Shown in pieces: positions 20,831 to 32,414 of a stretch of DNA of 40,427 nt; position 1 is the stretch's first letter; every line of letters starts with the position of its first letter. The notes under the pieces were generated by a model that was given only the letters and a program-made list of their open reading frames with translations, did no database searches and had not been told where the DNA came from. The stretch is from Welwitschia mirabilis (taxonomy: Eukaryota > Gnetophyta > Gnetopsida > Welwitschiales). The translations under genes were made by a program, and so were the position numbers. The stretch spans positions 50,510,412 through 50,550,838 of the forward strand of contig JBOZIK010000001.1 in NCBI GenBank assembly GCA_051453625.1. Direction: 5' to 3'.

Positions 20831-21330
20831 AGTATAACATGTTATTATGATGTAGACTAAGCTAATATAAAAATGATCACAAGAGTACAAGTGGTGATTG
20901 CTTTTTTTTTAGCATCTACCTTATAGCTTAGTATAGCAAAAAGCAATGATCCATATCTCTATCCACAACAGAAGCTAAGTAAATAGCTACTAGGGATTAC
21001 TTTACTTAGAATCTATGGACTAAAAAATCATTAAAAGACTATGGAATAGACATCTTTGAAGTCCATGTTCTATGCGATAATTTTAGTGCTATCCAAATCA
21101 CTCACAATAATGTTCAACACACTCACACCAAGCAAATCGATCTTAGGTATCATGTTATCCATGATTTGATTGAGAACAAAATTATTATATTTGAAGATAT
21201 TTTTATTTAAGGTTAATTAGCTGATATTTTTACAAAACCTCTATCGTCCAATTATTTTACTATAATTTGTTACTTTCCAGGTATCTTATCTAAGAAAGAG
21301 ATGAAAAAACCAATCTTAGCTGAGCATTAG
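20831..21330 (+). pseudogene. Degenerate copia RNase H
   Basis: RNase H would remove RNA template during cDNA synthesis. Readable blocks are VLCDNFSAIQITHNN (catalytic Asp), HTKQIDLRYHVIHDLIENK and LADIFTKPLSSNYF, the characteristic C-terminus of copia Pol. Upstream, a damaged stretch at about 20980-21060 includes KTMEIDIFEVHV-type text. Stops are present. It continues directly from the RT second copy and ends the pol region. Confidence 0.9.
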
Positions 21331-21846
21331 AGTTTAGATATTGGGTTTAAATGTTCAATGTTATATCAAATTGAATCCTAGTCAACCTCATCGGTCCCTT
21401 GGATTGACCATATTATTTTTGGTTTTTCTTATTAAACCTTTATTCACAATGGATCGATTACCTTATTCTTTAAGTTGACCTCATGAGAATTAGTTTTACT
21501 ATTATATCTTCTATTATAGTGAGTCAACCATCCATGTCTATTGGGTTAATCTCATCTAAATCTATTTCCTATTAAATTAGGTCAACTACTATGTTTTATT
21601 GGGTTGACTGAATTTGATTTACCTTAAGGTCAAACACTACTTTAATGTTCCAGTTTTTTAAATTACATGAATTGACCAAAAAACATTATTAGTCATCTAC
21701 ATTTAAGGTAGTGTGTCAGTAATTTTTAATTTCACTAGGACATTAAACCCTCATTTATCTTATTCTATTGATTATCAATTTCTCTAGCTCTTGTGACTCA
21801 CTCCTCTCCTCTCTTGCACTTTTTCTACTTTAAATATGATCTTCCA
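21331..21846 (+). other. Post-pol spacer with GGTTGAC-like repeats
   Basis: No frame is open. Between about 21380 and 21640 the phrases ggattgacc, agttgacc, gagtcaacc, gggttaatc, aggtcaact and gggttgact recur at irregular spacing on both strands. The same word family occurs in the element's LTRs. It may be a decayed tandem repeat or regulatory zone. Confidence 0.4.
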
Positions 21847-22850
21847 TGGCTTCCCAGCAAACGGGAGAGGGTTCTAGACAATGTAGGAAGGAATCTGCTA
21901 TCAAGACTGCAAGTCATATCTTCTCCAAAATGAGCATAGAAATATAGAACATTTTGGAAATATCTTTGAATCCAATCCTATTGAAACGGAAAGAACATGT
22001 GAACCTATGCAATTCCTTAGTTTTTAAGAAGTTCAGACTCTTCTTGAAGAGGTAAACTAAGGATACTTTCTTCATGTCATACAAACTTGCTATCCTCTTA
22101 TTACTTGTTTATTTTACTCCAATGCTCATTTTGATGCTAATCATTTAAATTTTATAACTTCCATTTTTGACCAAGATATGCACATCACTACAGATGTGAT
22201 AGCTTTCCTTATTAGATTACCTTAAGTGAACATGATGGAATAATGCTCCATGGCTAAATCATTTGAGGAAAAAGAGACTGCTACTTAGCATGTTTGTGGC
22301 ACTTTCATCACTTGGAAGAAGATACTTAAAGCTTCTCACCTTCTTTCCAAGTTATATCTTTTATACTTCATTATTTTATATAATTTTCTTATTGTTGTTG
22401 CGCATAGAGATGAACTCTTGAACTATTGAGTGTTCCTCCTCTACTTATTAGATCAGAGATGTGACATCGATGCTTCTAGTATTATGCTCAAATATATGGT
22501 TAACCATATTTAGCCTTACAAGAAGCGCTCTGTGCCATATTCATTTCTTATTACTTAGATATGTCAATTCTTTAACATTCCATACCTTTCTTAGTAGGAG
22601 GTTTAAAATTCCATGGGACCCATTTACTATGTCATACTCTCTTGTATGCACATCTTTGAGGAGCTTGCTACATCTTCTAGGCCCAAGGTTAAGGCTTTCT
22701 AAACTCTAGAAAATCTTCACATTTTGTGCTACCTAGACTCTCATACTAGGCATATCAACACAACACTTATTGCTAGTGGTACTCTTGTAGATAACACTTT
22801 TCAAAGCAAGGTTGCTAAGTCATTTGAAGAATCCTCTGATTTTTATTGAT
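21847..22850 (+). pseudogene. ORF relic downstream of copia pol
   Basis: An ATG at 21847 opens MASQQTGEGSRQCRKESA in the position of the extra 3' ORF carried by SIRE/Maximus-type elements. Later legible blocks in the same region are YSNAHFDANHLNFI, DQDMHITTDVIAFLIRLP and FITWKKILKASHLLSKLY. These recall the pattern of the domain annotated in plants as putative plant transposon protein, though this is from memory and weak. No signal peptide or clear membrane anchor is visible. Stops and frameshifts are frequent. The alternative is unrelated captured sequence. Confidence 0.5.
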
Positions 22851-23171
22851 GTTAGACCTTTTTTATTTATATTTTTATTCTCCCTATTCTTAATTTCATC
22901 AAAAAGGTGAAGAAATATGTGTCTTTAATTATATCTATCAAAATATAATTTTTTTTTAAAAATTAATGACCAAAATGTATTTCAGATGTATCAAAGTTTC
23001 AAATGTTTTGGTTAATACAAAATACTTTTTATGCCAATGAAAATTTCTTGTAATTAAGTGAATTCTACATTTGTTTCTCTAGTAAAACTTGTTTTAATAT
23101 GACTTGATTATTAAATTGTATGATAAGAGGGATTATGCATCTTAAAAGTATTATTTTTCCTTAATTAATGA
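22851..23171 (+). other. 3' untranslated stretch of the copia element
   Basis: AT-rich sequence without open frames between the downstream ORF relic and the polypurine tract. Confidence 0.5.
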
Positions 23172-23187
23172 TAAAGGAGGAGTTTTT
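23172..23187 (+). promoter_or_regulatory. Polypurine tract of copia element
   Basis: taaaggaggag followed by a short T run lies directly before the 3' LTR. The purine run fits the plus-strand primer; the T run is unusual and may come from later change. Confidence 0.6.
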
Positions 23188-24403
23188 TGAAAGAACCTGT
23201 TATCATTGATTAATTAATAAGTTTTGTAGAATTTGAAGTTAGTTCATTTTGTAGAGATTTTTTAGCATGGATGACCATAGAACTTATCTGGGTGACCAAA
23301 CTATCATCTAGATAGAAATCCAAATGAAATGTAAGTGATTGGAATAAAAACTTGGATGATTGACTTATTAATAAGATAAAACAAGTTTAAGATTGGATAA
23401 CCATATTTATCAGGTGAGGTAATTAATTGTTAAGTTAGTTGTAAACTAAAATAAGAGGAAGCAACTAGTCATCATGTCAAGGATAACTGAACTGGATTTG
23501 ACAATTTTAGCTGACTAACAATGAGGGTGACTAAAGACATAAGCAAGGATGACTAAGTACTGCCAAGACAAGAAACTATCATAAAGAGGATGAATAACTA
23601 TTCTAGATTAGACAACTTCATACAAGGTTGATTACTAATCTTTACAAGGATGATTAAATGTTCAAATTAGTAGACTATTAAAACTAAATCAGGTAAGGGA
23701 GATTGAACTTTAGTATAAGGATGACTAAATTACTAGACTATTAAAACTAAATCAAGAAGGGCAACCTACCTTTTTGAAAAGATGACTAGATACTAAGGAT
23801 GAATGAGTTTTCTATGAGATTGGCCTAATGCATTTTGAATATAACTATTGTATTTCCATGATTTACTAGAAAAAGGCAAAACCAAATTCCAATGATCCAC
23901 ACCTAGCCTTTGAATGGTTATTTTTAGCCACTCTATTTAAATACCTTTTTCTTAATAGTAAAGGTAAATAATTTTAATCAAAAGAGACAAACATTAAATA
24001 CTATTACATGTATTATATGTACTATGCTTGGATTATTGGGTGATCATATTTCTCTTGGACTCTTTCTTTCCTAACAAGCTTATCAGAAGCTTCCTTTGCA
24101 CTTGTACTTTTGGATTAGAACTGTGCATCTATTCAGCTCACTTTAATCCATCTTTTTGTAATTGTGGATGAGCCCTAAAATTCATTAGTGATTGCTCAAG
24201 TTTTTGGTGAGCCCAAAAACCAATTATTAAAGCTAATATACCTAGTTAGAGACTTGGTATCTAAGAGTTGAAGGGTGGTGAATCTCCACCATTAACACAT
24301 TCTTTGATATTTTGGTAGTTTATTTACTTTTTATTTATAGGTTGTTAAGTCTCACTATTATTTTATAATGACCTATTCACCCCTCCTCTAGGATTAATTT
24401 TTA
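23188..24403 (+). repeat. 3' LTR of copia element
   Basis: Starts TGAAAGAACCTG and aligns with 15380-16575. It ends near 24400-24404, where similarity is lost. TATA-like TATTTAAATA lies at 23934-23943. Confidence 0.9.
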
Positions 24404-24549
24404 CTTCAAATCATATAAAAATTTTAGAGAAATATTATTAAAATTATACAATAAATAATAAAATAAAGTGACATAAAGTGCTCTTGACAATGATGACTTA
24501 GAAACCAATGTACTATTATGATATGTTTTTGTCAAATTAATGAAGAATA
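24404..24549. other. Short AT-rich spacer between two elements
   Basis: About 146 bases separate the copia 3' LTR from the next LTR. No feature was recognised. Confidence 0.5.
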
Positions 24550-25384
24550 TGTTAAAATGTTAGCAATTTATTACGACATTATAATATATTATGGATTATT
24601 ATAAGCTAACTTTATGATGTAAGTCAATTATGTGGAGTTGTGCTATAAAAAGAAAAAGTGATTACAATAACTAGCACAAAATAAGGGATAGTAAACTCAC
24701 TACAACCACACCTATAGAGATGCATTATAAAGGAGATAAAAGGATCTTTTTGGGAGTCTTAGAAAGAGCTAGAAGCATATCTAATTAAATAGATCACAAT
24801 GGGAGAGTTGTAAGATAACTTCCTCATCTACTATACCTATTGTGGAAACACAGAATTGGCTAATCACTATATTTTCTTCATAAGCAATACAAGCTGTGTT
24901 ATTTTGAAAAGAATTTTATTTTGTTGAAATTTGTAATTTGGAAAAGTTGCATGCTATAATTTTCTTTCTCTTAATATTGATATTAAGTAGAGTTAATATT
25001 AAAATAGTGTATTCATTAGAAATAATTGATGCACTTAGTCTGATTATGTTTTCTTTGTTTTAGTTACTTTTTATTTTTTCATATCTTGTAAATTGTTGTT
25101 TATAAGTAGAGTTGCTATTAGAACATGTTTTTACCAATAATAGTCATTCTTGATAGGGTATGTATCCTCATGACATAAGAAAGGTTTTATTTGAGTCAAA
25201 AGTAGAAAGAAAAGTAATCTTCATTTAAAAAAAAAAAATTTGATGACCAAAGTTTATGTATAGATGTGGTAATTTAGTTGTATGTTTTTCTAGCATTTTG
25301 TTAATATAATTGGTTCTTTTTAAGAATTTTGTTGAAACTAGTTGACTATTTTATAGTATTTTTAATTAAATTCTAGGCTTGTTA
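24550..25384 (+). repeat. 5' LTR of gypsy element 2
   Basis: It starts TGTTAAAATG and shares long blocks with 35767-36725, such as gaaaagttgcatgctat and gtagaaagaaaagtaatctt. It lacks a roughly 113-base segment present in the 3' LTR. The inner end is placed at 25384 from the loss of similarity. Confidence 0.88.
24644..24650 (+). promoter_or_regulatory. TATA box of gypsy element 2 LTR
   Basis: TATAAAA, kept in the 3' LTR at 35863-35869, about 95 bases into each LTR. Confidence 0.55.
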
Positions 25385-25387
25385 TTT

Positions 25388-25405
25388 TGGAGCTAGGATG
25401 AGGGA
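25388..25405 (+). promoter_or_regulatory. Probable primer-binding site, tRNA unassigned
   Basis: TGGAGCTAGGATGAGGG begins three bases after the LTR end. TGG, complementary to a tRNA CCA end, is expected at this point. The rest does not match the initiator Met tRNA, and I cannot name the tRNA. Confidence 0.5.
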
Positions 25406-25419
25406 ACTTCTAGCTTTTT

Positions 25420-26529
25420 ATTAGAAATAACAAAAACCTTCTTGAGAAAAGAAAACTAAGGACAATGGAGGGATGAAAAGGGATAATATGTATAGAACCC
25501 TAAGAAATACAAATTGGAGGAAGCAGCTAGTGATACAACAATAACTAATATTAACTACCATGACTTATGACATAAGATAGAAATATTAATACAAACTCAA
25601 ACAAAGAAAGAAAATGTGCAAGAGCTAGAAGAATTATATTAGGATGAAGAAGAAGTACTCGAATCTACTCCTTTACATATTTATACACCTCATACACCTG
25701 ATCATATAGATCCAATAGCCTTGAAGACTCCTGATAAGATAAGAACATAAATACTACTAATATCCCCACTTTTGAAGGTATCAAAAATGAAGAACCTATA
25801 CTTCATTTGAGTCTTTTTCATTTTTTTTTGCAAGGCTAGCTACTTAGAAATCAACTCATATTTCTTAAGACATTTTCCTTTTTTCTTAAAGGGAGATGCA
25901 TAACTATGGTTTTATAGTTTTTTAAACTATACTTTTACAACCTAAAATTCTATAAGATCAGAATTTTTAAATAAATGTCAACCTTTGAAGGTCATTGAAG
26001 ATCTAGGAGATAAAATTTTAAATGTTAAATAAAAAGAACATGAGAAATTTGATGAATTAATGGATAGATATTAGATTTTACTAGCAAGATGTTCAATCCA
26101 TGGGATAACTCTTAGAGAATAAATAAGAGTCTTAATAAGATATCTACAGAGTGATTCTTTGAAGAAGCTAGATATTCTTTATCAAGATAGCATAAAAATT
26201 GTATCACCCAAGAGATTAAAACTAGTATAGATAACTTATATAGAATGAGTTAAGAATGGTTTCAAAATGAAGAAAAAGGGAAGAGAAATGTTAAGAAAGT
26301 TCTAATAGAGAAATAAATAGAGACTAAGAATGAAATCATGTTAGAAGAAACTAATAAAAGAATAGAAGCTCTTATAGGTGACATTAATAGATTAAAACAA
26401 AAAGAAGAAATAGAAACCTGTAAATATTGTAATGAAAAGAATCACCATCCTATACAATGTCTATGGATGGCAAGTTTTTGTGGAATGATTATACATTGAT
26501 AGAATTTATTATAATCCTAAGAATACTCC
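25420..26529 (+). pseudogene. Degenerate gag of gypsy element 2
   Basis: Gag would assemble the particle and bind RNA. The region 25980-26280 carries a gag-like helical domain with blocks KFDELMDRY and LARCSIHGITLRE, stop, then IRVLIRYLQSDSLKKLDILY. An intact zinc knuckle lies at 26419-26460, reading CKYCNEKNHHPIQC (Cys-x2-Cys-x4-His-x4-Cys). The N-terminal part before 25950 is acidic (ELEELY, stop, DEEEVLES) and frame-broken. A 100-base N gap follows at 26530-26629. Confidence 0.8.
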
Positions 26530-26629
26530 NNNNNNNNNNNNNNNNNNNNNNNNNNNNNNNNNNNNNNNNNNNNNNNNNNNNNNNNNNNNNNNNNNNNNNN
26601 NNNNNNNNNNNNNNNNNNNNNNNNNNNNN
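26530..26629. other. 100-N placeholder gap
   Basis: Exactly 100 undetermined bases between gag and protease. Both flanks carry gaatact followed by similar bases, so true missing sequence may be small. Confidence 0.9.
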
Positions 26630-27269
26630 GAATACTTCTTAAATTAAGAAGAAGCCATATCATAACCAAACTAAGAAATGAGAAGGCAAAAAAGAATCCG
26701 CAATGTAGATATTTATGAAATCAAAGAGATATGATTATTTTAGGAATTAGAGAAATAGAAAAGGAGAATATAGTTACCATCAGTAACTAGATAAAGGGAA
26801 AAAATTATTAATAACCTTATATACCTACATAATCCTAAGAAAATCCAAGATAAGTTAGTTGTAAAGTTGTAACAACTAGATCAAATAAAAGCTATCTTTT
26901 ACCTCCTAAAAAAGAGAAGGAAAGCAAGGAAAATGAAAGCATGGTTGAAACTAGTTTAATAGAAGGAAAAATAGATGATATTTTACCATTTTCAATGAGG
27001 AATAAGATAATAGAAAATGTTTTAAATAAAGGAGGAAATAATGTAAAATACCTTATCAGAGCTCCAGAAGATACCTCAGTTAACTTACTCTTAGTAAAAA
27101 TGTTGAAAGATATTCCCTTGCACTAGAAGCAAGTGAAAACGCTGTGTAGTAAAGAAGGAAGTAAGAAAAAGAAAGAGAAAACCAACAACAAACAATCAAT
27201 AAAATAATTAACTAAAAGAGTTTAGATATTTTGGGCATTTACTTAAGCTCTGTAAGGAAATAAAATTGA
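26630..27269 (+). pseudogene. Gag-to-protease linker, partly open
   Basis: An open 61-residue stretch at 26941-27126 reads SLIEGKIDDILPFSMRNKI and LIRAPEDTSVNLLL. It is consistent with polyprotein linker sequence between the zinc knuckle and the protease, but no named domain is visible. Flanking sequence has stops. Confidence 0.45.
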
Positions 27270-27420
27270 GATGTATAGTAACCCTCAAATACCAATAGTA
27301 GATATAATTGTTAAAGGTACTTATAAAATAGAAGCTTTGGTGGATTTAGGGGAAAGTATTAATTCATTTCCCATGACATATTTGAATAACTTAGAAGTCC
27401 TTATTTAATGTCATATAATG
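27270..27420 (+). pseudogene. Degenerate aspartic protease of gypsy element 2
   Basis: The frame reads PIVDIIVKGTYKIEALVDLG, then ESINSFPMTYLNNLEVL. The catalytic Asp-Leu-Gly triplet is present, of the form usual in the plant Athila/Tat branch. The sequence is too short and broken to be active. It lies between gag and RT as expected. Confidence 0.8.
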
Positions 27421-28079
27421 GATGAGTCTACATGGCAAAGTGTTCTATAGTAAAGCTAGAGCAAATAATGGAAAAATAATTCAATAGAACTACAATGATT
27501 CAGATATATAGTGGATTTAATTATTATGAAGAAAAAAAGGAATACGCATCCTATCATCTTAAGAAGATCTTGAATGACAATAGCCAATGCAACTATTTAT
27601 TCTAGAAAGGGGGTAATAGAGGTTAGTCTAAGAGACTTGGTATAGCAAATAAAGCTATATGATTAGGTAGAAATTAAACACTCCTATACTAACAAAGGGA
27701 AGAGTGCTAACATGATCCTCATGAAAGAAGGTTAACAATTATTAGAAGAATAAGAGATTGAAAGGAGAGACTACTTGCTAATTATTGAACCAGCAGAAAA
27801 ATAAGAGAAACTTGAGAAACCTCTACTTGAAGAAGGATTGGAATACATTAAAATTTAGAAAAATAGACCTTTAATTATCAATGGAAATTTAAGTCATTGT
27901 TAAAATAAAAAGTTAAAAAGGATGTTGGCTAAATAGACTACTACTTTATCTTGAACTCATGAAGATATTATTGGGGTAGACCTTATAATAAATTAGCATA
28001 AAAGTTTTTAAATATCACAATAAAGGCTGTGAGGTAACTAGAAAGAAGATAAAATTCTCATATGAAAGATGTGATCAAG
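27421..28079 (+). other. Linker between protease and RT
   Basis: Stop-rich sequence inside pol. Scattered acidic and lysine-rich pieces, such as EKPLLEEGLEYIK near 27815, suggest former polyprotein. No domain was recognised. Confidence 0.4.
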
Positions 28080-28859
28080 AAGGAAATTTTATTAAAAGTA
28101 GGATTCATCTATCCTATTTTTAATTTAGAATGGATAATTATTATGATAGTAGTTCCTAAGAATAATAATAAATAGAGAGTGTGCATAGATTTTAGGTTCC
28201 TAAATTCTACTACTTATAAGTATTATTTTTCTTTATCCTTTATCGATCAAGTTTTAGAAAGAATTTCTAGTCCTAAATACTATACTTTCTTGGATGAGTA
28301 TAGTTGGTATAACCAAATTTCCTTAGTTCTTGAAGACTAAGAAAAATCTACTTTTATTTGAAAATAGGATACCTATGCTTCTAAAGTTTTACCTTTTGGA
28401 TTGTGTAATATACTAAACACTTTTAGCGATTAGTTATTAGTATTTTTTAAGAGATGATAGGAAGGTTAGTTGAGGTTTTTATGGATGACTTCTCAACTTT
28501 TAAAAATAATTTTAAGAAATCTTTGAAGAGACTAGAAGCTGTACTTACTTGTTGTGAAAAGAAGAATTGAAATTAAGCTGCTCTAAAAGGCATATCATGG
28601 TAGCTAAAGATATTATTCTAGGCCATAAGATATTAGTAAGAGGGATTAAAATTGATGAAAAAAATATTAATATCATTAAAAAATTCTTTACCAACTAAAA
28701 TGAGAGAACTAATATCATTTTTGGATCATGTAGGTATTATAAAAAGTTCATTTCTAATTTTAGTGGAATCGCTAAACCATAAAAAATATTTTTCAAAATG
28801 ATGTGTCCTATGAGTGGATTTAAGAATACTAAAAATCTTTTTAAATTATTAAAAATAAA
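28080..28859 (+). pseudogene. Degenerate reverse transcriptase of gypsy element 2
   Basis: The RT would make cDNA from element RNA. Blocks in order are LKVGFIYPIFNLEWIIIMIV, VPKNNNK, stop, RVCIDFRFLNS (finger region), YYTFLDEYSWYNQISLVLED (first catalytic Asp present), VLPFGLCNILNTF and VFMDDFSTFKNN (catalytic double Asp, about 28475-28500). They are followed by ILGHKILVRGIKI-like thumb text and SYEWI. Several frameshifts and stops occur. The order and spacing match Ty3/gypsy Pol. Confidence 0.92.
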
Positions 28860-29280
28860 TTAGTTGAGTTCCCTCTTTTACATAAACTATATTGGGACAA
28901 AATTTTGACATTATAAGTGATGCTTTAAAATATGCCATTGGTATTAATTTAGGATAGAAATATGACAATTGTAAACCCTATGTTATCACTTACATAAGTA
29001 AGAATCTCAATTATGCATAAAAAAACTATATAGATACAGAAACATAGATGCTAGCCATAGTGGTAGCCTTAGATAAGTTTAGGTATTATATCCTAGGTTA
29101 CAAGATTAAAATTCGCATAAATCATAGTGCTATATGATTTTTAATGAATAAGAGGGAAGAAAATTCTTGAATAATAAGATGGATAATTTTGATGCAGGAA
29201 TTTGATTTGAAGATAATAAATAAGAAAGAAACAAAAATATGGTATCTAATCATCTATATATATTGGAATTCTCCAAGAAG
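28860..29280 (+). pseudogene. Degenerate RNase H of gypsy element 2
   Basis: RNase H would degrade the RNA template. Readable blocks are FDIISDALKYAIGINLGQKY (catalytic Asp), KPYVITYISKNLNYA, NYIDTET, LAIVVALDKFRYYILGYKI, INHSAI and RWIILMQEFDLKIINKKET. The Asp usual in the third motif appears as Asn (INHSAI). It follows RT directly and precedes the integrase. Confidence 0.9.
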
Positions 29281-30540
29281 GCTAAATAAGTGAATACCCA
29301 AAATAGTTTTCTTAATGAGCATCTAGCAAGTTTACCATAAACTCCTTAGTTTGTAGATATCATTAAGAGAAGTAAAAGATTATATATGAAAGAATAAGAT
29401 CCTTTTCAGATTTTGTAAGGATGGTGTCATTAGGCAATGTATGGAAGAATCTAATCAAAAGGAGCTTCTACAAAATTTTCATGAAAAGGAAAGAGGAGAT
29501 CATTATGAAATAAAAAAATAGTTATAAAAATTTTGAATGTAGGATATTATTGGCCTTCTCTATTCATGGACTATTTTAATTATACTAAAAATGTGTAACA
29601 AGTATCAAAGAGAGGGAGCATAGTTAAAAGTGATTAAAATACTCCAATAATAAATTCAAGCCTTGGAACCCTTTAATATTTAGGTGATATATTTTATTAA
29701 CTCCATTAATCCAAAATCCTATGAGAAAAAATACATTCTAGTTTGTGTGCATTATTTGATTAAACGGGTTAAATCCAAGGCTGTTCCTAACTATTTTACT
29801 AAAACTGTAGTTAAATTCTTGTCTAGGAATATTTTTCATAGGTTTAGTATATGTATGAGTCTTATATCAGATAGAGGGATTTATTTTACTATTCAAGACT
29901 TTAAAAAAGTTTTTTTCTAATGATGGAGTTAATCATAAAATCTCATTTGCTTATCATCCCCAATCTAGTGATCAAGCGAGGGTCTTAAAGGAAATTAAAC
30001 TAAATTCTAACTAAAATAGTAAACACTGAAGTGACTATATAGGCACATAAAATTACTGAGGATTTATGGGCCTATAGGATAAGTTAAAAAAATAGTGCAA
30101 GTTTCACACCCTATGAGTTAGTCTATGTAAAAAAGCAATCTTACCTATTAAATTAAGATTAATGTCCTATAGATTGACTAAACAATTAGATTATGATCTA
30201 GATAAATATAAAAAAGAATGAATACAAAACATGAATAAGTTAGACACATACAGAAGAAAAGCCTTAATAAGAAAAGAAGTAACCTAAAAACAAGTAAAAG
30301 AGTTGCACGACATAATGTTCGAAACCTAATTTCAAAATTGGAGATAAAGTCTTGGTTTTCGATCCTAAGTATATATACTCTAAATAAAAGTACACTAAAA
30401 AATGGATTAAACCATACACTGTAAAAAAAATTCTATCTAATGAAGTAACAGAAGTATTTATTAAAGAAAGTAAAGACACATATCAAGTTAATGATCATAT
30501 AATTAATATTTATATAAAAGAAATTTCACTCTTAGAATAA
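29281..30540 (+). pseudogene. Degenerate integrase of gypsy element 2
   Basis: The integrase would join cDNA to the host chromosome. The N-terminal zinc-binding region (29420-29600) reads HEKERGDHYEIKK, then DIIGLL and CNKYQREGA, with a Cys changed. The core (29684-29920) reads PKSYEKKYILVCVHYLIKRV, VVKFLSRNIF and LISDRG. The first catalytic Asp is Tyr (VIYFIN); the SDR Asp remains; ISFAYHPQSSDQA and LKEIK (Glu) follow at about 29945-30000. TPYELVYVKK ends the core. The C-terminal module (30320-30535) reads GDKVLVF, YTKKWI, PYTV, KILSNE and TYQVNDHIINIY. Frameshifts and stops abound. Integrase after RT excludes a pararetrovirus. Confidence 0.92.
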
Positions 30541-32414
30541 CTTGGATAGACTTATATGGTGTAAAGGATTCTACCCATACATCTTCCTCCATAATCCTAT
30601 ATTATATTAAAAAATAAAATAAAAAATAAAAAAAATATGCTATAAGGTTTAACTTTTAAGAAAGAAAAATGGATGTTATTCAAATTATAAGAATTTTTAT
30701 TTAGTAGGTGAAAGTGTCTCTCATAAGAATCAGTAAAACTTCAAGAAGGAAGAAGTTACAAATGATAAGAATGATTAGGTGATGAAGAAAAATAAAGGTA
30801 TCTATGTAATCATTTATCCTAATATTCTTAAAAAAGAAAAAGAAGAATAAAAAGAGAGAGAAAAAGATAAATGTCCTATCATAAGTATGTTGGATTAGAT
30901 ATTCCCCAGAGGGGCCTTTAGAAGTGCAATAAGAACTCAATCAAGGGATCAGTTGACCATGATATAACTCTATGGGTCCTTATTCCTATGGTAGTCTTTG
31001 CACTCTTCTCATTAAAAAAATCTTTCTTAAAATAAAGGCTCTTTGGATTAAAATTATAAAAAATACAATCACTCTCTAGTTTTTATCTAAGGAATGGTTA
31101 GTCTCTAATATTTTCTTCGAGTCAAGTAAACTTCAAACAAAAAAGTAGGTATTTCATAGGATACCCTTGTTTTGTTTTAATATTTAGAACATTTTAATAA
31201 ATGTATCTTTCTCCTATTTATCTTGAAGCAATAATTTTTTGTAAATATAAAAGAGCTTAACATTTGATTAATTTTTATAATTTAGCATAAAAAGAATAAG
31301 TACTAAAATAAAAGTAGCCAATGCTTATAATAAAACAGTTTTTATTTCATAATGCAGCTAATACCACTCCTTATGTTTTTCAACAAAAAGAGTTTTAAAT
31401 AGAAAATATATGTATTCTATAAAAGCAAATAAAGAAAGAAAGATAGTAACTAGAGACAGGAAAAAAGTAAAATCAACTAAACTCAATTTCATTAGATTTT
31501 AGAAAAAATGATACCTATACTTATTACTCCTCTTAGACCTTCTTCAAGTATAATTTTTTATAGGAGCAAAAAATGCAAGTGGTATAAGGATTTAGCGTGA
31601 ATTCCAATCTCTATAGTGTGGGTGTCCTAGAAGTTTTGATAAGGTGAGTCTTCCAGGGTCCATATCCTTTCAAGTAATCCTCATTAAAGGAGAGCGTAGA
31701 GAGGCTTAGAGCTAAATTATTACCTTTAGTCTATCGTATTCATTGCTCTAGCTCATGAATTTAACTTACAAACTACCCTCAGGATGCATCACACCTATTA
31801 GATTCATTAGTTAGGGTAGAATTTAGCCTGACAACTAGGATTCTTAAGTACTTTATACATAAGTAATAAAATATAGGGCCAAAGTAGGTTGAATTTCTTC
31901 TTGGTTGAATTGATTCCTTTCATTCCCTCAAATGATGTAATCTAAGGCATTGAGAACTTAGAAACTATACTACAGAAAGGAAGATTAGGAGTGTGAACAC
32001 TTTGAACATAATCTGAGAAGAAATCTTGCCTACACTCATAATGTTCATCTCTATATGAAAGGATCCTAAGATAAATAGGTGGCATTTGGATCTCTTAACA
32101 AGGAAGAAGTAGCAGGAGTAGTGGATAGGTTGTTAGAATTAATGGCATTTCTAATCTAAGTATTAAGAGAACTTAATTTATTTTGGAAAATATGTATTGA
32201 GTGAAATTGTTCAAGGCATTATAGTATACTTTTACCTAGAAAGTAACAGTAAAGAAACCTATTCATAATTTCAAGTCTAGATGAGTCTCAAGAGTACCTG
32301 ATATGATGATTTATGATTTATTTGATGAGATCTATTTAATATAGAAGATCTTGGATCAAAATCATATAGACTTTATTCTTAACCAATTATGACTTTATCC
32401 TTAACCAATTTTAC
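30541..32414 (+). other. Post-integrase region of gypsy element 2, first part
   Basis: No surviving frame encodes a recognised domain. The stretch 31550-32270 is visibly less AT-rich than its surroundings, but no gene was recognised. A 22-base tandem pair (ctttattcttaaccaatta and its near copy) lies at 32371-32414. Minus-strand frames near 30264-30940 are low-complexity Phe/Ile/Leu sequence. Confidence 0.5.
32371..32414 (+). repeat. 22-bp tandem duplication
   Basis: Two adjacent 22-base units, ctttattcttaaccaattat(ga) and ctttatccttaaccaatttt(ac), differ at three positions. Confidence 0.75.

Larger units (their letters stand above)
15380..24403 (+). mobile_element. Degenerate, rearranged Ty1/copia element (SIRE/Maximus-like)
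   Basis: Two 1.2-kb direct LTRs start with TGAAAGAACCTG at 15380 and 23188. A PBS-like site follows the first and a purine-rich tract precedes the second. Gag, protease, RT and RNase H resemble plant copia elements, and the long 3' region with an extra ORF fits the SIRE/Maximus type. The interior is rearranged: the integrase is missing and part of gag and RT occur twice. The first ~120 LTR bases show about 20 differences, nearly all transitions. No clear target duplication was found. Confidence 0.92.
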
